A stretch of DNA of 64,000 nt, from positions 186,001 to 250,000 of the forward strand of contig NW_004450331.1 of the NCBI RefSeq assembly GCF_000321225.1. The letters are read 5' to 3'. The DNA is from Odobenus rosmarus divergens. Taxonomy: Eukaryota; Chordata; Mammalia; Carnivora; Odobenidae. A program made the translations under genes and the position numbers. How positions within the stretch are numbered: position 1 is the first letter of the stretch; each line of letters begins with the position of its first letter. Positions 20,550 to 33,429 of the stretch are shown in pieces. The notes under the pieces are model-generated. The model saw only the letters and a list, made by a program, of their open reading frames with translations, was not told the origin of the DNA and ran no database searches.

Positions 20550-23416
20550 AGAGGTTGGCATAAAAGTCATACACATTCTAGATTATTTTCTTATTGTTAT
20601 ATGTCTTTCCCTAGTCAGTTACATCTGGAGGTTTTAAAAACAACTGTTCTTTGTGGTGCCTGGCTACATTTGCGGCAGAGAGAGAAAAGAGAGAGACCCT
20701 TGTTAACATTTAAATATATTCCATTTCGCAGGCAAATCTTTTTGTATATGAAGGCAGGAAATCGGAAGGTAAGTGCCCACTGTTTTTAAACTTGGAATGA
20801 GGTATTTTTAAACAGTTTTCAATTTACTTGAGAGTTTTAACACAGCTAATATTAGTTGGAACTGAATGTCTGAGAATGAGGTTAGTGTTCTGCATAAACC
20901 CTGCTTTTAAAAAGCTCCCAGGAAGGGTCAAAGACCAGGAAATGCTCTCACTATAATTCTCATTTTCAGCTGAATTGGACATGGCAACAAGAACAAGAAC
21001 GCAGGCCTGAATCACATTATGTTCCAGGAACCTTTAACTTTGCATCATAATGACCTGGGGCCTAACAGAAGCAAATTGCAAGTGGTTTCCAAAGGATAAA
21101 CTCTAATTTATATTAAACTAGTATTATAACTTAAGCAGCTCGTTTTGAAAGCAAAACGAAAAACCTCATCATTCGTGTGATGGCTCCTAAATGCATCCCT
21201 TTACATTTCACCTGTAAAACGCTCTGTGTTTGCTGACAGGTTAAATGTATACTATACACAGAGAGCCAACATTTCTCTTTGTAACACCGCAGCAATCTTA
21301 CTAGTTTTAGCAGCATTCTTATTATTTTAAGCTGTCTCCATTGTCTTCTAAACACCATAATTAGAAGCTGAAAAGCTTACAGCAACCAAACCCAATAAGG
21401 CCTCATTATGAACAAAATATTCGACTGTGGCTCAACAAATGACCCTGTGTAGTCTAACATGATGAAGGCTTCAGCCTTCCTGCCCCATTATGGCTTGAGG
21501 TATGTACAGAGTTTTCCCCTCTCGGTGTTATTTAGCCACTCGATTCAAGTTTTAGTTTCTTGCTCATAATTCTTTTCGTTCTCGTCTCTGTTTCATTTTG
21601 CGCAACTCCCATTTTCCAATAGACACGGCAAAGCAAACCTGTCTGCTGGAAGCAGTTCACAGTTTCTCTTATCAGGGATGTGGTGTTTGGCAAATGAGTT
21701 GAATGAGGGAGTCCCTGAGCAGGGGAATGATTGAACTGCTTGACTCAAGAAAGAGGGAGGTGATTTTTAGGGCCCAAGAAAATACTTAATACACCAGATC
21801 ACTGACTTTTTAATGTGATACTTAGCATCTTTTTTTCCGTTTGATTCACGTCCTCTTGAACTGTGTCCAAAAGTGAACTCCTGTAGGAGATGTAATAAAT
21901 TAAGCATTATCAGTCATTTACACCTGAGTATAAGTGTGTGTGTGTGTGTGTATTTCTCTCAAAAAAGGAGGAAAAAGCAGGTTTTTGATGAAGATTGCAA
22001 AAGAAAGTTAAAAAAAAAAACAAGTTAGGAAGATTAGAAAATAAATCGATCCCTTTGTTTTACCTGGAAAACAATTCTTCCTGGAATTGTTGCTCATTTG
22101 AATCTCTTGCTTCAGTGCATTACCATGTCCTTTTGTGTTGACTGTAAGCCGGAAAATACTAGGTGGGGGAGAAATGAAATGTGTTCTAGTATCTTCTAGC
22201 TGTTTCACAGAACAGGTTCCCATGGCCAAGTAGATACAGCTCGGGTATGAAGTATTCTCATTTAAACCAAGCATGTGAAATATAAAACTAAATCTTGGAT
22301 TTTTTTTCTTTTATTTATATTCTGCTGGTGAAACACTGAACTCTGAAAAATGGGCATGTCAGGACTGCTTTTAATAAATCTACTTGCTTGTCATGTGTTT
22401 TCAAGGTTTCCTGACTGTTCGTTAATTATCAAGCTGTATTTCTCTTCTTTCTCTAATCTTTAGAACACAATGAAGCGTATCAATCAGCATAAACCTCCGG
22501 GAAGCTGCTTATCTCCGAAATCCCATCTTTACTGTTGGGGATGCTGGGTCTCCCAAGCCAGGGCAGTCCCAGTTAGCGACATTCTTTTCCTGCCCTTCCT
22601 CGTTGGAGACTGAGTCTAGATTCAGATTCTCTTTTCCTTTTTTCTTTCTCTTCCCTGCCACTACCCCAGAGCTAACTCACTCTCTCGCACCCCCCACCCC
22701 ATCTCTCCATCTCTCTGTCCCCAAGCAAGGGCTGAGCCTGCTTAGGAAGCCTGAAGATGGATACTTATCCAGTTAAGGAAAAAGTGACTTCTAGAGCTCT
22801 TCTCTCCTCCCTGAGGCAGTGGGGTTCAAAATTCAGTCTGAGAAGTGTCCCTCTGTCAGGATCACATCAGGGAAGTGGGAAAAATGACCCACAGACTTGA
22901 ACACCTCTGGAGACCTGGCCAGGAATTTGCCTTTACAACAGGATCCCCAAGTGCTTTGTTTAACCAGAGAGCCATTGCTCTGGGGATCCCATTCTCTAAA
23001 GAAAGGAGCACGTATCCTAAAATAATGTAGTTCTTTCATCCCAAATTCTCCCCCCAAAGATACACATTATCACCCAAGTTCCTGAGTCTGGCACAGAGAG
23101 AAGGTAGAGAAAGGGGGAGATTTCGCCTCTGCTATATACTGTTTTGTCCACGTCCACTTTCATTGCTCATGTTCCTGAGGGCAGAGGTCAGCCTATGTGC
23201 TCTGGAGGCTGAAGGATGGGCACAGCCAGCAAGCCCAGTGGACCAAGTGAGCACTGCCCTTCACGGGCTCCTTGTGAGTGGCCGAGGGCGGTTCTACCTT
23301 GCTTGGCCACAGGGGCTCCCCTTCTGCAAGGCATGCAAGAGTCCCTGCAACGGTTCCCAAACAGGAAGTTCTTTCTGAGCTAATTAAAAAAAAAAAAAAA
23401 ATCAAAACTGCTACAT
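20550..23416. other. Repeat-poor unique sequence
   Basis: About 2.9 kb without a recognised interspersed repeat apart from a (GT)n at 21935-21953 and poly(A) runs at about 22010 and 23383-23401. Contains the candidate regulatory element at 21040-21500. Confidence 0.4.
21040..21500. promoter_or_regulatory. Candidate conserved non-coding element
   Basis: Repeat-free, moderately AT-rich and motif-dense: TAATTA at 21358, a Sox-like ccattgtc near 21338, 'cattatga' and 'aatgcatcc'. This is the texture of developmental enhancers in gene-poor regions. Inference only. Confidence 0.3.
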
Positions 23417-23434
23417 CACACTAGTTTTATTTTA

Positions 23435-23643
23435 TTTTTTTATCTTTTTTAGAAACCTTTTTTTAAAGATTTTATTTATTTAATTGACAGAGAGAGAGAG
23501 GTAACACAAGCAGGGGGAGTGGGAGAGGGAGAAGCAGGCTTCCCGCCGAGCAGGGAGCCTGATGCGGGGCTCGATCCCAGGACTCTGGGATCATGACCAG
23601 AGCCGAAGGCAGTCGCTTAACCAACTGAGCCACCCAGGCGCCC
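23435..23643 (-). mobile_element. Can-SINE with clear target-site duplication
   Basis: Minus-strand full-length copy. The 18-bp duplication cacactagttttatttta occurs at 23417-23434 and 23644-23661, immediately outside the head and the A-tail. Confidence 0.96.
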
Positions 23644-23661
23644 CACACTAGTTTTATTTTA

Positions 23662-25594
23662 AAAAATAAAACTGCGAACTGTGTCCCCCGAGTTCCTGTC
23701 ATCTTCCCTGCTTGATTTTCCTTCATTTCGCTCATCATTTTCTAACACGGTTTGTAAATGACTGACTTGGTTTATTGTCTCTTTGTTCCCACTGGAATAG
23801 ACCGGTTCATAAGGATGGGGATTTCTGTGTTCTGGGCTCTCTGCCGTTTGTAGAATAATGCACTTTGATATTTGTATGGCCCGACGGCCTGAAAATAGGT
23901 TCTCAGATATAACATAGTTTTGCACAGGTACAGATGAAAACACAGATGTGACTTTCCATAATTATACACACTGTGCTGTTTGTATGGACATGTAAAGTCC
24001 CACCTCTTCCAGTCAGTCACCCAATCAGTGGTAGAATGTGAATGCCTGCTAAATTCTAAGACTTTTCCTTTCCGTCCATATTTGTCTATATATTAATTCT
24101 ACCCTGATGCCTATTTCAGATGATCCTTAGCCTTTTAGCAGCAAAAGCTGTGTCTACAGAGACCTTTTTAAAAAAATTATATTTGCCTCTAACTGGATGA
24201 AGCCTATAATCTGAAAACCCAGGACTGAAGTTTCATTTCATGACCCAGCAGAGAGTGAAACAGAAAAGGTTCCTTCTTTTTGGCAATTACTTTAAAAATC
24301 CAGCAAAATCCTGAGAATACACGCCTGGAGATGTGAAAATTGCTGCAGTGTGGGTTGCCTGACTTGATTTGCTTGTTTGGCAAGAACTCTTGAAGGACTG
24401 ATGACCTCTTCCTTTCTGAAGAGAAGGGCAGCAGGGGAGATGGTTTTTAAGAAAAATTAAAATCAAACTATATGAAGGAATTTGAAGATGCAACTAAATG
24501 GAGATAATAGGATGGGTTAATGGTTCTCAAGTTTTCCACTGGTAAGAGCCCTCGATCTCACTGAAATAACTTCTCCATTAAAAAAAAAAAAAAAAAAAAA
24601 AAAACCACCTTTCAGCATCACTTATTAGGTCCTTAGAAGCCTATCTTTTGATTCTCACAGCTCACCATTGCCACACCTGCATGATCCAGCCTTACTTAAC
24701 GATTTAGTTTCTAGAACATGAAACATTCTCTGATGCCTCCTTATCTTTGCCCCTGCTGATCCTTCCTCTGGAAAATTTTTCCTCTCCAGGACCCTCCCCA
24801 CCACCACTCCACTTCACTGTGTTTTGAATGAATGCATGACCAAATGAGGGCCAGCAAAGATCTGTGTGTGCCAATGAAAATCAGTTGTACCCCTGAAACC
24901 AGACTGCATAAAGAATCACTTTGCCCTACTAGACACAGATGACCTACAAACAGAGAAACACTGACAGTATTTACCTGGGGATAATATACGTCCCAGATAC
25001 CCCTCGTCACAGTTCTAGTGTGCAAGAATGAGAGGTAACCAAGAAACCAATGAGAGTAACACAGGAGCTACAAACACCTGCTCAGACTCTGAGACAAAAA
25101 TGCCCTCCCAAACTTTTGTACCATCTCTGCAGTGCTAAATGAGGTTGTTGGTCAGTGAATGAAAGGACTGATTTTTATGCACAGAATCACACGAAACAGT
25201 AGGCAATTAAAATGACTAGGGCTTTGTATAGATTTTAAAACACCTTTTCAAATTATTGAACATAGGCTCGTCCCTTTCCCTCGTTCCTCCCAGGGCTTTG
25301 AGCCACTTTGAGCCGAGAGACCTGTCAGATTTTTCTTTTTTTTTTCCGGTCCTGACATCATGTGATTTTGAAATCTACTCTAATTCAAAGGCCCAAGGTA
25401 CATTTTCAGGATTTTAATACAGGGTTCAGCTGCCAAAGCCACCCCCTGCCTCCCGCTGTTGCTATTTTGAGAAAAAGGTGAGGGTGGGCATCTTGGGCTT
25501 CTATTCCCCTCACTCTCCTGCAGCTGCTGCCCCTGGAGTGACAGAGCCCAGCCCACTGGCCTCTTTTCAGGCCCTCGTCTCACCTGGCCCATCG
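23662..25594. other. Unique non-coding sequence
   Basis: No confident repeat except a 26-base poly(A) at about 24579-24604, which has no recognisable element attached. Open frames are short and on both strands. Confidence 0.4.
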
Positions 25595-25599
25595 GTAAC

Positions 25600-26300
25600 T
25601 TTGGACAGATGTCCTCTCCCTCCTTCTTGAAACATTTCTTAGTTTCCTTCTTGGTCTCCTCTTTTTTGCTTCCTCATCATCTATCTGATGCTACAGCTCA
25701 GGTTTTAAATATCTTCACTTTATCTCTCCTCACTCCCCAAGTGCCATTGTTGCTCTCAAGGCTCTTTTACAACCTGATGACGCCCCCCATTTATGTCTCT
25801 CTTCCCAGTGATGTGCCAGAGGCGGCTCGCCTGGGCTCACGAGAGCACGTTTCTTCCCAAATCTGTATTTAATGATAGTACCGTTACGTTCGTAACTAGA
25901 AATCAGCCATGGTGAAGTAGTTACACCAAAGAAGCTGACAGACACGACATATTAAGCCTCCCCACTCCCCCCCATCCCCTACCCCCAGCACTAGCTGTTA
26001 AACATTTCCTAGCCCACCATTTTTCCCGACCTCTCCCACTGAACTCCGGTCTGTGCGTCCAACCGCCAACTTGGTATCTCCCTTTGGAGATCAAACACGT
26101 CTAAAATGGAACTTCTCTCCCCCAACCCAGTTCTTCTCCCCCAGCTTTCCCCTCCCAGGAAATAGCAACTCCAGCTTTCTAGCTGCTCAGGTAAAAAAAT
26201 GTGTGTTATCTTTGACTCTTCTCTTTCTCTCATATCACGTATTCAAACCATTAGTAAATCCTACTGGTTTTACCTTTTTATATACCCAGCATACTCACAA
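25600..26300 (+). repeat. L2 ORF/3' region fragment
   Basis: 'aaacacgtctaaaatggaacttctctc', 'ttctcccccagctttcccc', 'gtgtgttatctttgactcttctctttctctcatatcacgtattcaaaccattagtaaatcctac' follow the L2 plus-strand order (usual 'tgtccaaaactgaactc', 'gtcatccttgattcctctctttctc', 'atccatcagcaagtcctg'). Confidence 0.7.
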
Positions 26301-26497
26301 TACTTACTCAAGGTACTTCCACAGGATGCATAGATAGATCCAAGAGGGAGTAAGAGAAGAGTTGTGTTCCCTGATAGATCTCAGTGATACAGTCAAAAAT
26401 GCTTACTGCTCCCCTCCCCTGCTTTGCCCACCTTCCAGTAGACTGACAGTATTCATGGAAAGCAAGAGTCTCACATGGTAAGCAAGAGACTCTGTTC

Positions 26498-26699
26498 GTG
26501 GGGTGCCTGGGTGGCTCAGTCGTTAAGCATCTGCCTTCAGCTCAGGTCATGATCCCAGGGTCCTGGGATCGAGCCCCGCATCGGGCTCCCTGCTCAGCAG
26601 GGAGCCTGCTTCTCCCTCTCTCTCCCCCTGCTTGTGTTCCGTCTCTCGCTGTGTCTCTCTCTGTCAAATAAATAAATAAAATATTTTAAAAAAAGAGAG
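26498..26699 (+). mobile_element. Can-SINE, young-looking
   Basis: Near-consensus plus-strand copy ending in (aaat)n and poly(A). The duplication agagactctgttc is present at 26485-26497 and 26700-26712. Confidence 0.96.
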
Positions 26700-27180
26700 A
26701 GAGACTCTGTTCATGTGCCCTCTTATGTGCTTGTTGCAGAAAGAAATCAACCGGATGGAGAATCTTTATCAGTGTCTCTCCCTCCCACATACTTTAAACC
26801 AAATGGAAGGTGTATATGTATATGAATTCTGTACTTTTACCATTGTTGTAGTTCATGCAACACAAAGCAACAAGTCAATGGTAGACTTCCTTTGGAGCTA
26901 ATAAACCTTAGGCTTCAGGGTCCCTGACTTGCTCTGGTCCATGTGGGTACTGAGAATGGTTGAGAGTCCTAGAGTGTTCCAGATAGGAAAAGCCAGGTTA
27001 GTGTTTCATAGGTAAGTCAAGGTGCCACTTAGTGAAATTCAATTTGAGGATTAGATAACCTATGAAAAGAAAGTTGTTACGTATTTTATCTAAATGGGCT
27101 TTAAAAATATTTAGAAGAGCTGTTTGAAGGCACTCAAGCCATCTTCCTGATAACTGATCAAATGAGTTTGGTCCTAATTT

Positions 27181-27250
27181 TATCTGGAACTTCCGAAGAG
27201 TCTACACCATATTGTTATCTGGAACTTCCGAAGAGTCTATACCATATTGT
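27181..27250. repeat. 35-bp tandem duplication
   Basis: Two adjacent 35-bp units, beginning tatctggaacttccgaagag and ending accatattgt, differ by a single C/T. They look like a recent local duplication. Confidence 0.97.
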
Positions 27251-28130
27251 TACACGTGTAATTAGAACTTTGATAACTCTCCATCAGGGTAAACTCAAAG
27301 CAATAATAAAGCTGTTATTGTCCCAGAATATTCTAATGACATAAAATAGAACTTCAGAAACATCAACCATTAATATCTACTCAACAATATCTCCTAACCA
27401 AATTTCCAACATTTCTCCCCCTACACCGACATTTTGGAAAGTTGTACTGCCTCCATCTGCCCAGGAAAGTGTAGAGCCGGGTCTTTCATACTGAGGTCAG
27501 GAAAACCACACAGATAGCCTAAGAAAATAATGTAAAAAAAAAAAAATCTAGTTTTTACCATTCTAGTTGGCTAGACTTTGAATGGTTGAAGTGCAGATGG
27601 GTCCACTCCCTTAAATGTCACCCGCTGTCCTGTCAATAGCCAATGACAAAACAAACAGATGGCTAAAGAATGGGGTGCGGGTGAAAGGTGGATGGGAGGG
27701 AAGGAATACAGGCTGGAAATAACTCAATTCTTGGTTTAGTAAGTTGTGTGTGTGGAACTCTGCTGGAAAATTTCTCCAGAGTTGCACTTTCAGAAAGATG
27801 GTAAGATTGGATTACATCTTTAAAATAATTGTTCAAATAAGTGGGCTAGCACAGAGGAGAAGCCTGTATTGACTCTCTGTTTACCCAGAGGGGGAGAGAA
27901 GTACAAAACAAGCTTTTCTTTAACTACAATGGCAGTCTTCTAATAGCAGCACCGCCTTGCTCCAAAATACAAGACTCAGAGATTGATAATCATCTTTCAG
28001 CTCAGGTTATTGCATGCAATTTTTCACATTCATTCGACTTTTTTCACATAGCTCTTAGTAAAGTAACTCTCTTAACAATAAAAGCTTTTATGGAGCCCAT
28101 TACTCTGGAGAGCTAACCACTCCTGTTTTT

Positions 28131-28165
28131 TTCTTTCTTCTTCTTCTTCTTCTTCTTCATCTTCT
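28131..28165 (+). repeat. (TTC)n microsatellite
   Basis: A run of cttcttctt units with one interruption (cttcatctt). Confidence 0.95.
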
Positions 28166-28832
28166 TTTTATTGGCTCCTTGGAATATTTATGGCTGCCTT
28201 TGTTCTGCAGCAAACTTATACATCTGGCTGTGTGTGGCCAGTTTTGTTGTTTTTGTTGTTGTGGGGTAGGAGATGGGTAAGTGTGTGTGTGGATGTTTGG
28301 GTGGTTTCGTTTATGCACATGTGATTCGCTTTTCATCACGTTGTCACTGCAAATCTTCATTGTTTAGCCAGGGAGTGTTTGCTCCTGGACTCTTTCCACC
28401 GGGAGCTGTGCGACCTAAAACTTTATGAGCTGCTGTACTGCCTTCTTCCTGATAAACAGGTTCCTTGATGGAGGGTGTCTTGAGTGAGGCTGGGCTTCAG
28501 GAACAAAAGCTTGACTCCCTGAACACAGAATGAACAGATTAGGTTCCCTGGTAAAGAGTTTCACTGGGACTAACTTACATAAGCTGAGCGAGTGCCGTCT
28601 GGCCTGAATCACGAGAGAACAAGGGAGCTTATTCTCCATGGTCTCATGGACACAGGTGCAGTGTGCATGAGAATTTTCCATCTTTACTGCTGCACTGAAG
28701 GACTGCATTTAGGCATTAAAACATTGGCACCAGTCTCCAAACTCATAAAGGACAACTCTGCCTTGCCATTATAATCCCTCCTGCAATTAAGTCTGTCTTC
28801 TGACCTGAAAGATCAGATAGTGGTTGAGATGG

Positions 28833-28972
28833 CTGGCTCTAGAGCCAAGGTGTCTGGGCAAGTTATTCAGCTTGCTGAGCCCCAATGTCTGCACCTGCAA
28901 AATGGGAATAATAATAGTATTGAGATTATAGGTTTGTGGTAGGGATTGAGATAATACAAATAAAGCGCTTAA
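28833..28972 (+). repeat. MIR fragment
   Basis: 'ctgggcaagttattcagcttgctgagccccaatgtctgcacctgcaaaatgggaataataatag' matches the MIR core closely, followed by 'ggattgagataatacaaataaagcgctta'. Confidence 0.85.
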
Positions 28973-29019
28973 ACCCATACTTGACCCATCGCGAGGTCTG
29001 AAAACATTGGACCTTATTA

Positions 29020-29125
29020 GTCCTCTAATTAGAACGCAAGCTCCTTAAGGGTAGATTTAGTGTTTTGTTCACGGCTGTATCTCTAACACCTGGAACTTCA
29101 TAGGTGCCAATAAATACCTGCTATA
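29020..29125 (+). repeat. L2 3'-terminal fragment
   Basis: 'agaacgcaagctccttaagggtagatttagtgttttgttcacggctgtatctctaacacctggaac' and 'gccaataaatacctgc' give the diagnostic L2 3' end. Confidence 0.8.
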
Positions 29126-29129
29126 GGAA

Positions 29130-31022
29130 TTCCCCACTGGGTTAACCTAAGAATTCCCTGTAAAGGAATCAGGGAGAGGAGTTCTCCTAAATATCAAGTA
29201 CAAGGAAGCCATGGATCTCCATGGTTACCTGGTTCCTGTTAAGCACCCATCCAAGGAGGATTTAGTTGAAAGGAATTGAGAACGTTTCACCTCCCAATAT
29301 TGCTTGTGGGACAGCGACTCTCAAACCTGTCTAGAAAGCAATGCAGGCAATTCCCAAACTCACATAAATCCACCTCTTTTTTCCCTGCCTTCCTCACTAG
29401 AGAAGACCCGAAAAATTAGCACACCCCCCTCAACATAGTTCCTGCTAGATGAATGCTCATCCCCCACAGACATCATGCCTCCTGACCCCTCTCTGCTATG
29501 AGGCTCACTCTGAAGCCCTTTAGCACAGGAGGCTGTAAAGAATTAATCCCCTTGTTCCTGAGGCACTGTGGCCAATCTAAGCATAAAACTATTTTGTGGC
29601 CAAAGACAATCGGAGACCACGGGTCTCTGGGCTTTGAATGCTGGAATTTGCAAAGACATTTTTATACCAGCCTATTCCTTACAGTATAAACGTAGTGGTA
29701 TGTTAACATGGGACTCTTTCTGAATCCATTTTAGCTGAGGCTCTGAAAGCACAAAAGCAATAGATGGTAGGGGTGTGTGTGTGTGTATGTGTGTGTGACT
29801 GTATTAATGTCTAGATTCCTTTCCCTGTGGATCCATGCTTAGCTTCATGGCTCCTTGAGATGCCCAGACAAGTTAAAGACAAATGTGATCCCTTGCCTTC
29901 TCCATGAAGCCAGTCCACATGATGGGATCCACGAGGGATCCACAAGTGGTTTTGTGGGTAATGAAGTGGGGCAGAAGAGCCTCAGTGTTGACTGAGCAAC
30001 CTCAGGGCTTACTGTAGCACCGGATCCCTTTAGAAACTGCCTTGGATGTAGGTTGAGCAGAGTTGGATACAGTGGGTCAGCTGTGTTCCGTGTCATGGGA
30101 CAGACCACTCCCAACCCAGTCCAGACCTAGAGACTGTGGCAATTATTGCAGAGATGAGGAACTTGCTGGAATGTTAACCACCACCAGGAAGCCCTATGGG
30201 GAATCCAGGAAGTCATAGACTACTTCAACCCAGGGCACAAACAGTAAAGAACTTCCTGCTTCTGTGGACGCTGAAAGGAAGCAGTTGGGTCATTAGAGTG
30301 TGGTCATGGTGGCCAGTGGGTCATGGCATGCTTTCCTAGCACAAACAGAGGAAACATCAGTAATCTCTGGTTGACTGTCCTCACATTCTCCTGGCTGTGG
30401 TCTCAGGCAGCAGTTATGGAATGTTTGTGCTGCTGAGCCCCAACTTCACTTAGGAAGGATTGAAAAACATACAGGTTCCTTGTACTCATGTGATATAATT
30501 GTGTCTATGTAATTGAGAATGGATTAAAAAAGAAACTCAAGGCCCTCTAAAACAGCAGAGAGGAACCTGTTTTAAAAGGAAGATACAGAGATTCAGTATG
30601 TGAGGTCTTTTTTGTGACAGGAAACCTAAAATACAAAGAGATCAGGATTAAGCAAAAAGTAGAGGATGGCAAGCTGGAAAGTCTTGACCAGAGCCACCAA
30701 GAACGCAGTCATGAAACCATGAGCAACGTGGAATGTGCCCAAGCGCCAGGAGGGAAAACCTCAGTGGAACAGCCCCATTCCCTTAAGGGTCTGACTCCTG
30801 GGACATTTGTTCAAGCTAATGACAGACCTCCCCCCACCCCCCAACACAACTCAGGTCTTTATTTCAGGAGCTAGAGAAGAAAGGGCAAAGAAAATGCAAC
30901 TTAAACACACCTCTCTTCTATTATAAAATAGGGTCAAGCCTCCTGCATACTTTGTGGTAGTTTCTTTCTATGTAAGCCCAAAAGATGAACTAACACTCAC
31001 TACCCTGATTTAGCTCAGTTTT
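29130..31022. other. Unique non-coding sequence
   Basis: No recognised repeat except (GT)n at about 29774-29798. No exon-like open frame. Confidence 0.4.
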
Positions 31023-31037
31023 TTTTGGGGGGGGGTT

Positions 31038-31217
31038 AAGGATTTTTTTTTTTAATTTGAGAGAGAGAGTATAAGGGGCTGAGGGGAGGGGAGGGGCAGA
31101 GGGGAGAGGGAGAAGCAGGCTCCCCGCTGAGCAGAGAGCCCAATGCTGGGCTCGATCCCAGGATCATGACCTGAGCTGAAGGCAGATACTTAACTGACTG
31201 AGCCACCCAGGCACCCC
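31038..31217 (-). mobile_element. Can-SINE
   Basis: Minus-strand copy, with a G-run and T-rich tail on the left and head 'gccacccaggcacccc' on the right. Short cagtttt flanks on both sides may be its target-site duplication. Confidence 0.93.
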
Positions 31218-31223
31218 AGTTTT

Positions 31224-31446
31224 GTTTTTTTTTAAGATTTATTTATTTATTTTAGAGAGAGAGAGTAGGAGCAGGGGGAGGGGCAGAGGGAGAGGGAGAG
31301 AGGTAGACACCCCGCTGAGCATGGAGCCCACCTAGGGGCTCAGCGCAGGGCTCAGTCTCACAACCCCAAGATCATGACCCCAAGATCATGACCTGAGAAG
31401 AAATCAAGAGTCAGCCACCCAACCTATGGAGCCACCCAGGCATCCC
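31224..31446 (-). mobile_element. Can-SINE with internal short duplication
   Basis: A second minus-strand copy, placed head-to-tail after the first. It belongs to an older subtype ('aagaaatcaagagtcagccaccc') and carries an internal direct repeat, ccaagatcatgacc twice at about 31365-31393. Confidence 0.93.
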
Positions 31447-31712
31447 AGGAGTTAGTTCAATTTTAACTGAAGTGCAAATGAAGAAAGTTTAATAAAGCTT
31501 TGGTATTGAAATGTAAATTCTAAAGACTTTGATCTCTATAGTTATATAGTAATCTAGTGCAGAAAAACAGGGGTTGGAGGTGGTACCAGGCATCTCAGAT
31601 TTATCTTTCTAAAATAATGGAAAAATTCATGTTTTGTGTCACTTTAAACTGATTTAAATAACCGTGTGGTGTCTTACATCTCACACACACAAGAGGCAAT
31701 AATGATTTTCTA

Positions 31713-31790
31713 GGGGCACCTGGCTCCATCTCAGGGTTGTGAGTATAAACCCCACATTGGGCGTGGAGCCTACTTTAAAAAAAAAAAAAA
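31713..31790 (+). mobile_element. Can-SINE with large internal deletion
   Basis: The head ggggcacctgg is joined directly to the distal body 'ctcagggttgtgagt...gcgtggagcctacttt' and a 14-A tail. About half of the element is missing. This is the short Can-SINE type that lacks the terminal CT stretch. Confidence 0.85.
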
Positions 31791-31888
31791 GATTAATTCT
31801 GTGAAGATACAGCCTTGGTTGTTGTGACTTCTAGGAAAGGCTATTTGATCACCAAGAGCTCTGACCCTGAGGAGTTGAAGCAGTGGTT

Positions 31889-32107
31889 CTCAACCAGGGG
31901 ACATTTGGCAAGAATAAAAATAGTTCTGATTATCACTAACTTAGTGGGGGAGGGGGTTGAGAAGAGGGAGAAGGAATTTGTAACTGGCAACTAATGGGTA
32001 AAGGTCTGGGTTGCTGTTGAACATCCTAAAATGCACAGAATGGCCCCCACAGCAAGGACTGATCTGGTCCAGAATGCTCTCAATGCAAGGTCAAGAAACC
32101 CTAAACT
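31889..32107 (+). mobile_element. MER20-like hAT-Charlie element
   Basis: Starts cagtggttctcaaccagg and ends 'aggtcaagaaaccctaaa', with 'ggggacatttggcaa', 'taactggcaactaatgggtaaaggtctgggttgctgttgaacatcctaaaatgcacag' inside. The length of about 219 bp equals that of the non-autonomous family. The family name is from memory. Confidence 0.7.
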
Positions 32108-32716
32108 ACAGTATTAAGGGTGAGCCTAGTCTATTGTCATGAAAATGTTAACAAGGGAAGTTATCGCAAAGAAAATGTCTCAACCACCATGTGTTTTGGA
32201 AAATGTGTATAATATTATAGCAGTTTCAGTTTAATAGGAAAGAAATATATAATTTTTTAATTAAATTTAAATAGTTTTAGTTAATGAAAGGGTGGGAAGA
32301 CTTCTTGAAAGTATAGTGATATCCCTAAGTTAATACGAAGAATGACACAGTTCACTAACCTTTCCAGGAACAACCTACCCAGCCATAGATGGTTATTGGA
32401 GGCATTTTGGTAGGTACAGACGGTGAATGTGAGGCACTGCCTGTTCTCCTATGGGCAGCACATCATGTGACTCATTACAGCGTCTGCAATACAGATGAAA
32501 CAGATGTCAAAGTTTCCCATTCTGAAGCATTCTTCTTTCAGTTGGTTCCAAGTTTCTCAAGAGACACGGTGTGCATGGCAAGCACCTCACGTGTGTGGGG
32601 ACAGATTTCAGGGGGGATGAAATGCATTCTAACAACAAGCCTCTCTTGTAGGAATTTATCTCATTCTTGCAAAGGCCATCTTTCTATTCTTTCTGGCACT
32701 TTTTATATATTTGACA

Positions 32717-33048
32717 TGTGTTTTAGGCCAGTCAGCTTGCTCTCACAAAATACCACTGACTGGCTTATACCCAACAGAAATTTGTTTATAACAGTTCTGG
32801 AGGCTGGAAGTCCACGTTCAGGGTCGGGTGAGGGCCCTCTTCTGAGTATCAAACTTCTCACTGTGTCCTCACATAGCAGAAGGGACTGGGGCGCTCTGCG
32901 GGGTCTCTTTTATAAAAGCACTAATCCTGTTCACAAGGGGCTTCACCCTCATGACCTAATCACCTCCCAGTGGCCCCATGTGATGACATTGGGCTTAAGG
33001 ATTTCAACATGAGAATTTTAAGGGGACACAAACATACAGACCATCACA
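32717..33048 (-). repeat. MaLR-type LTR, minus orientation
   Basis: Bounded by tg...ca. Contains 'acagttctggaggctggaagtcc', 'ctcactgtgtcctcacatagcagaagg', 'ggggtctcttttataaaagcactaatcctgttcac', 'cctcatgacctaatcacctcccag' and 'gatttcaacatgagaatttt', as in other mammalian copies of this solitary repeat. The 207-codon open frame at 32389-33012 runs into it and is therefore not a gene. Confidence 0.6.
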
Positions 33049-33429
33049 CAATGGGCACATCAAATGATGCCCCGACTTTTCTCATTTAGGTCTTATCTGT
33101 CTTTCTCCTCACTGCAAACATAAATGATCAGGAGCATGATTATTATATAAATCTTCCTTACCATTAGTCTTTTTAGAATGAAGTGTATTATTCAGAAAAT
33201 TATATCATGTTTGTATAAAATTAGTTCTCACTAGGCTGCTATTTTAGGAGGAAGAGACACCCAATAAAAATAATTCCTAGGAGCTAAAACATAAACATAG
33301 AGGCAATATTTATATCATGGGCTTCTATGATATACAAAATATTACCTTACAGTACAATGACTGAGTGTCCTAGAGAAAACTGATGGTTATGCAGGACTAC
33401 TTGACGTATGCATATCAGACCCTATTCTG

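Larger units (their letters stand above)
26713..28832. other. Unique sequence with a short tandem duplication
   Basis: No interspersed repeat recognised. Holds the 35-bp tandem duplication at 27181-27250, a (TTC)n at about 28131-28165 and a poly(A) run near 27533-27546. Confidence 0.45.

Noticed and set aside
24579..24604. 26-base poly(A) as the tail of a processed pseudogene
   Set aside because: The upstream sequence shows no recognisable gene or retroelement body and no flanking duplication, so it is left as a simple A-run.
32389..33012. 207-codon plus-strand open frame, the longest in the window
   Set aside because: Its second half lies in a MaLR-type LTR also found elsewhere in the window, it lacks domain motifs, and it has no splice or promoter context. 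Chance plus repeat sequence explains it.
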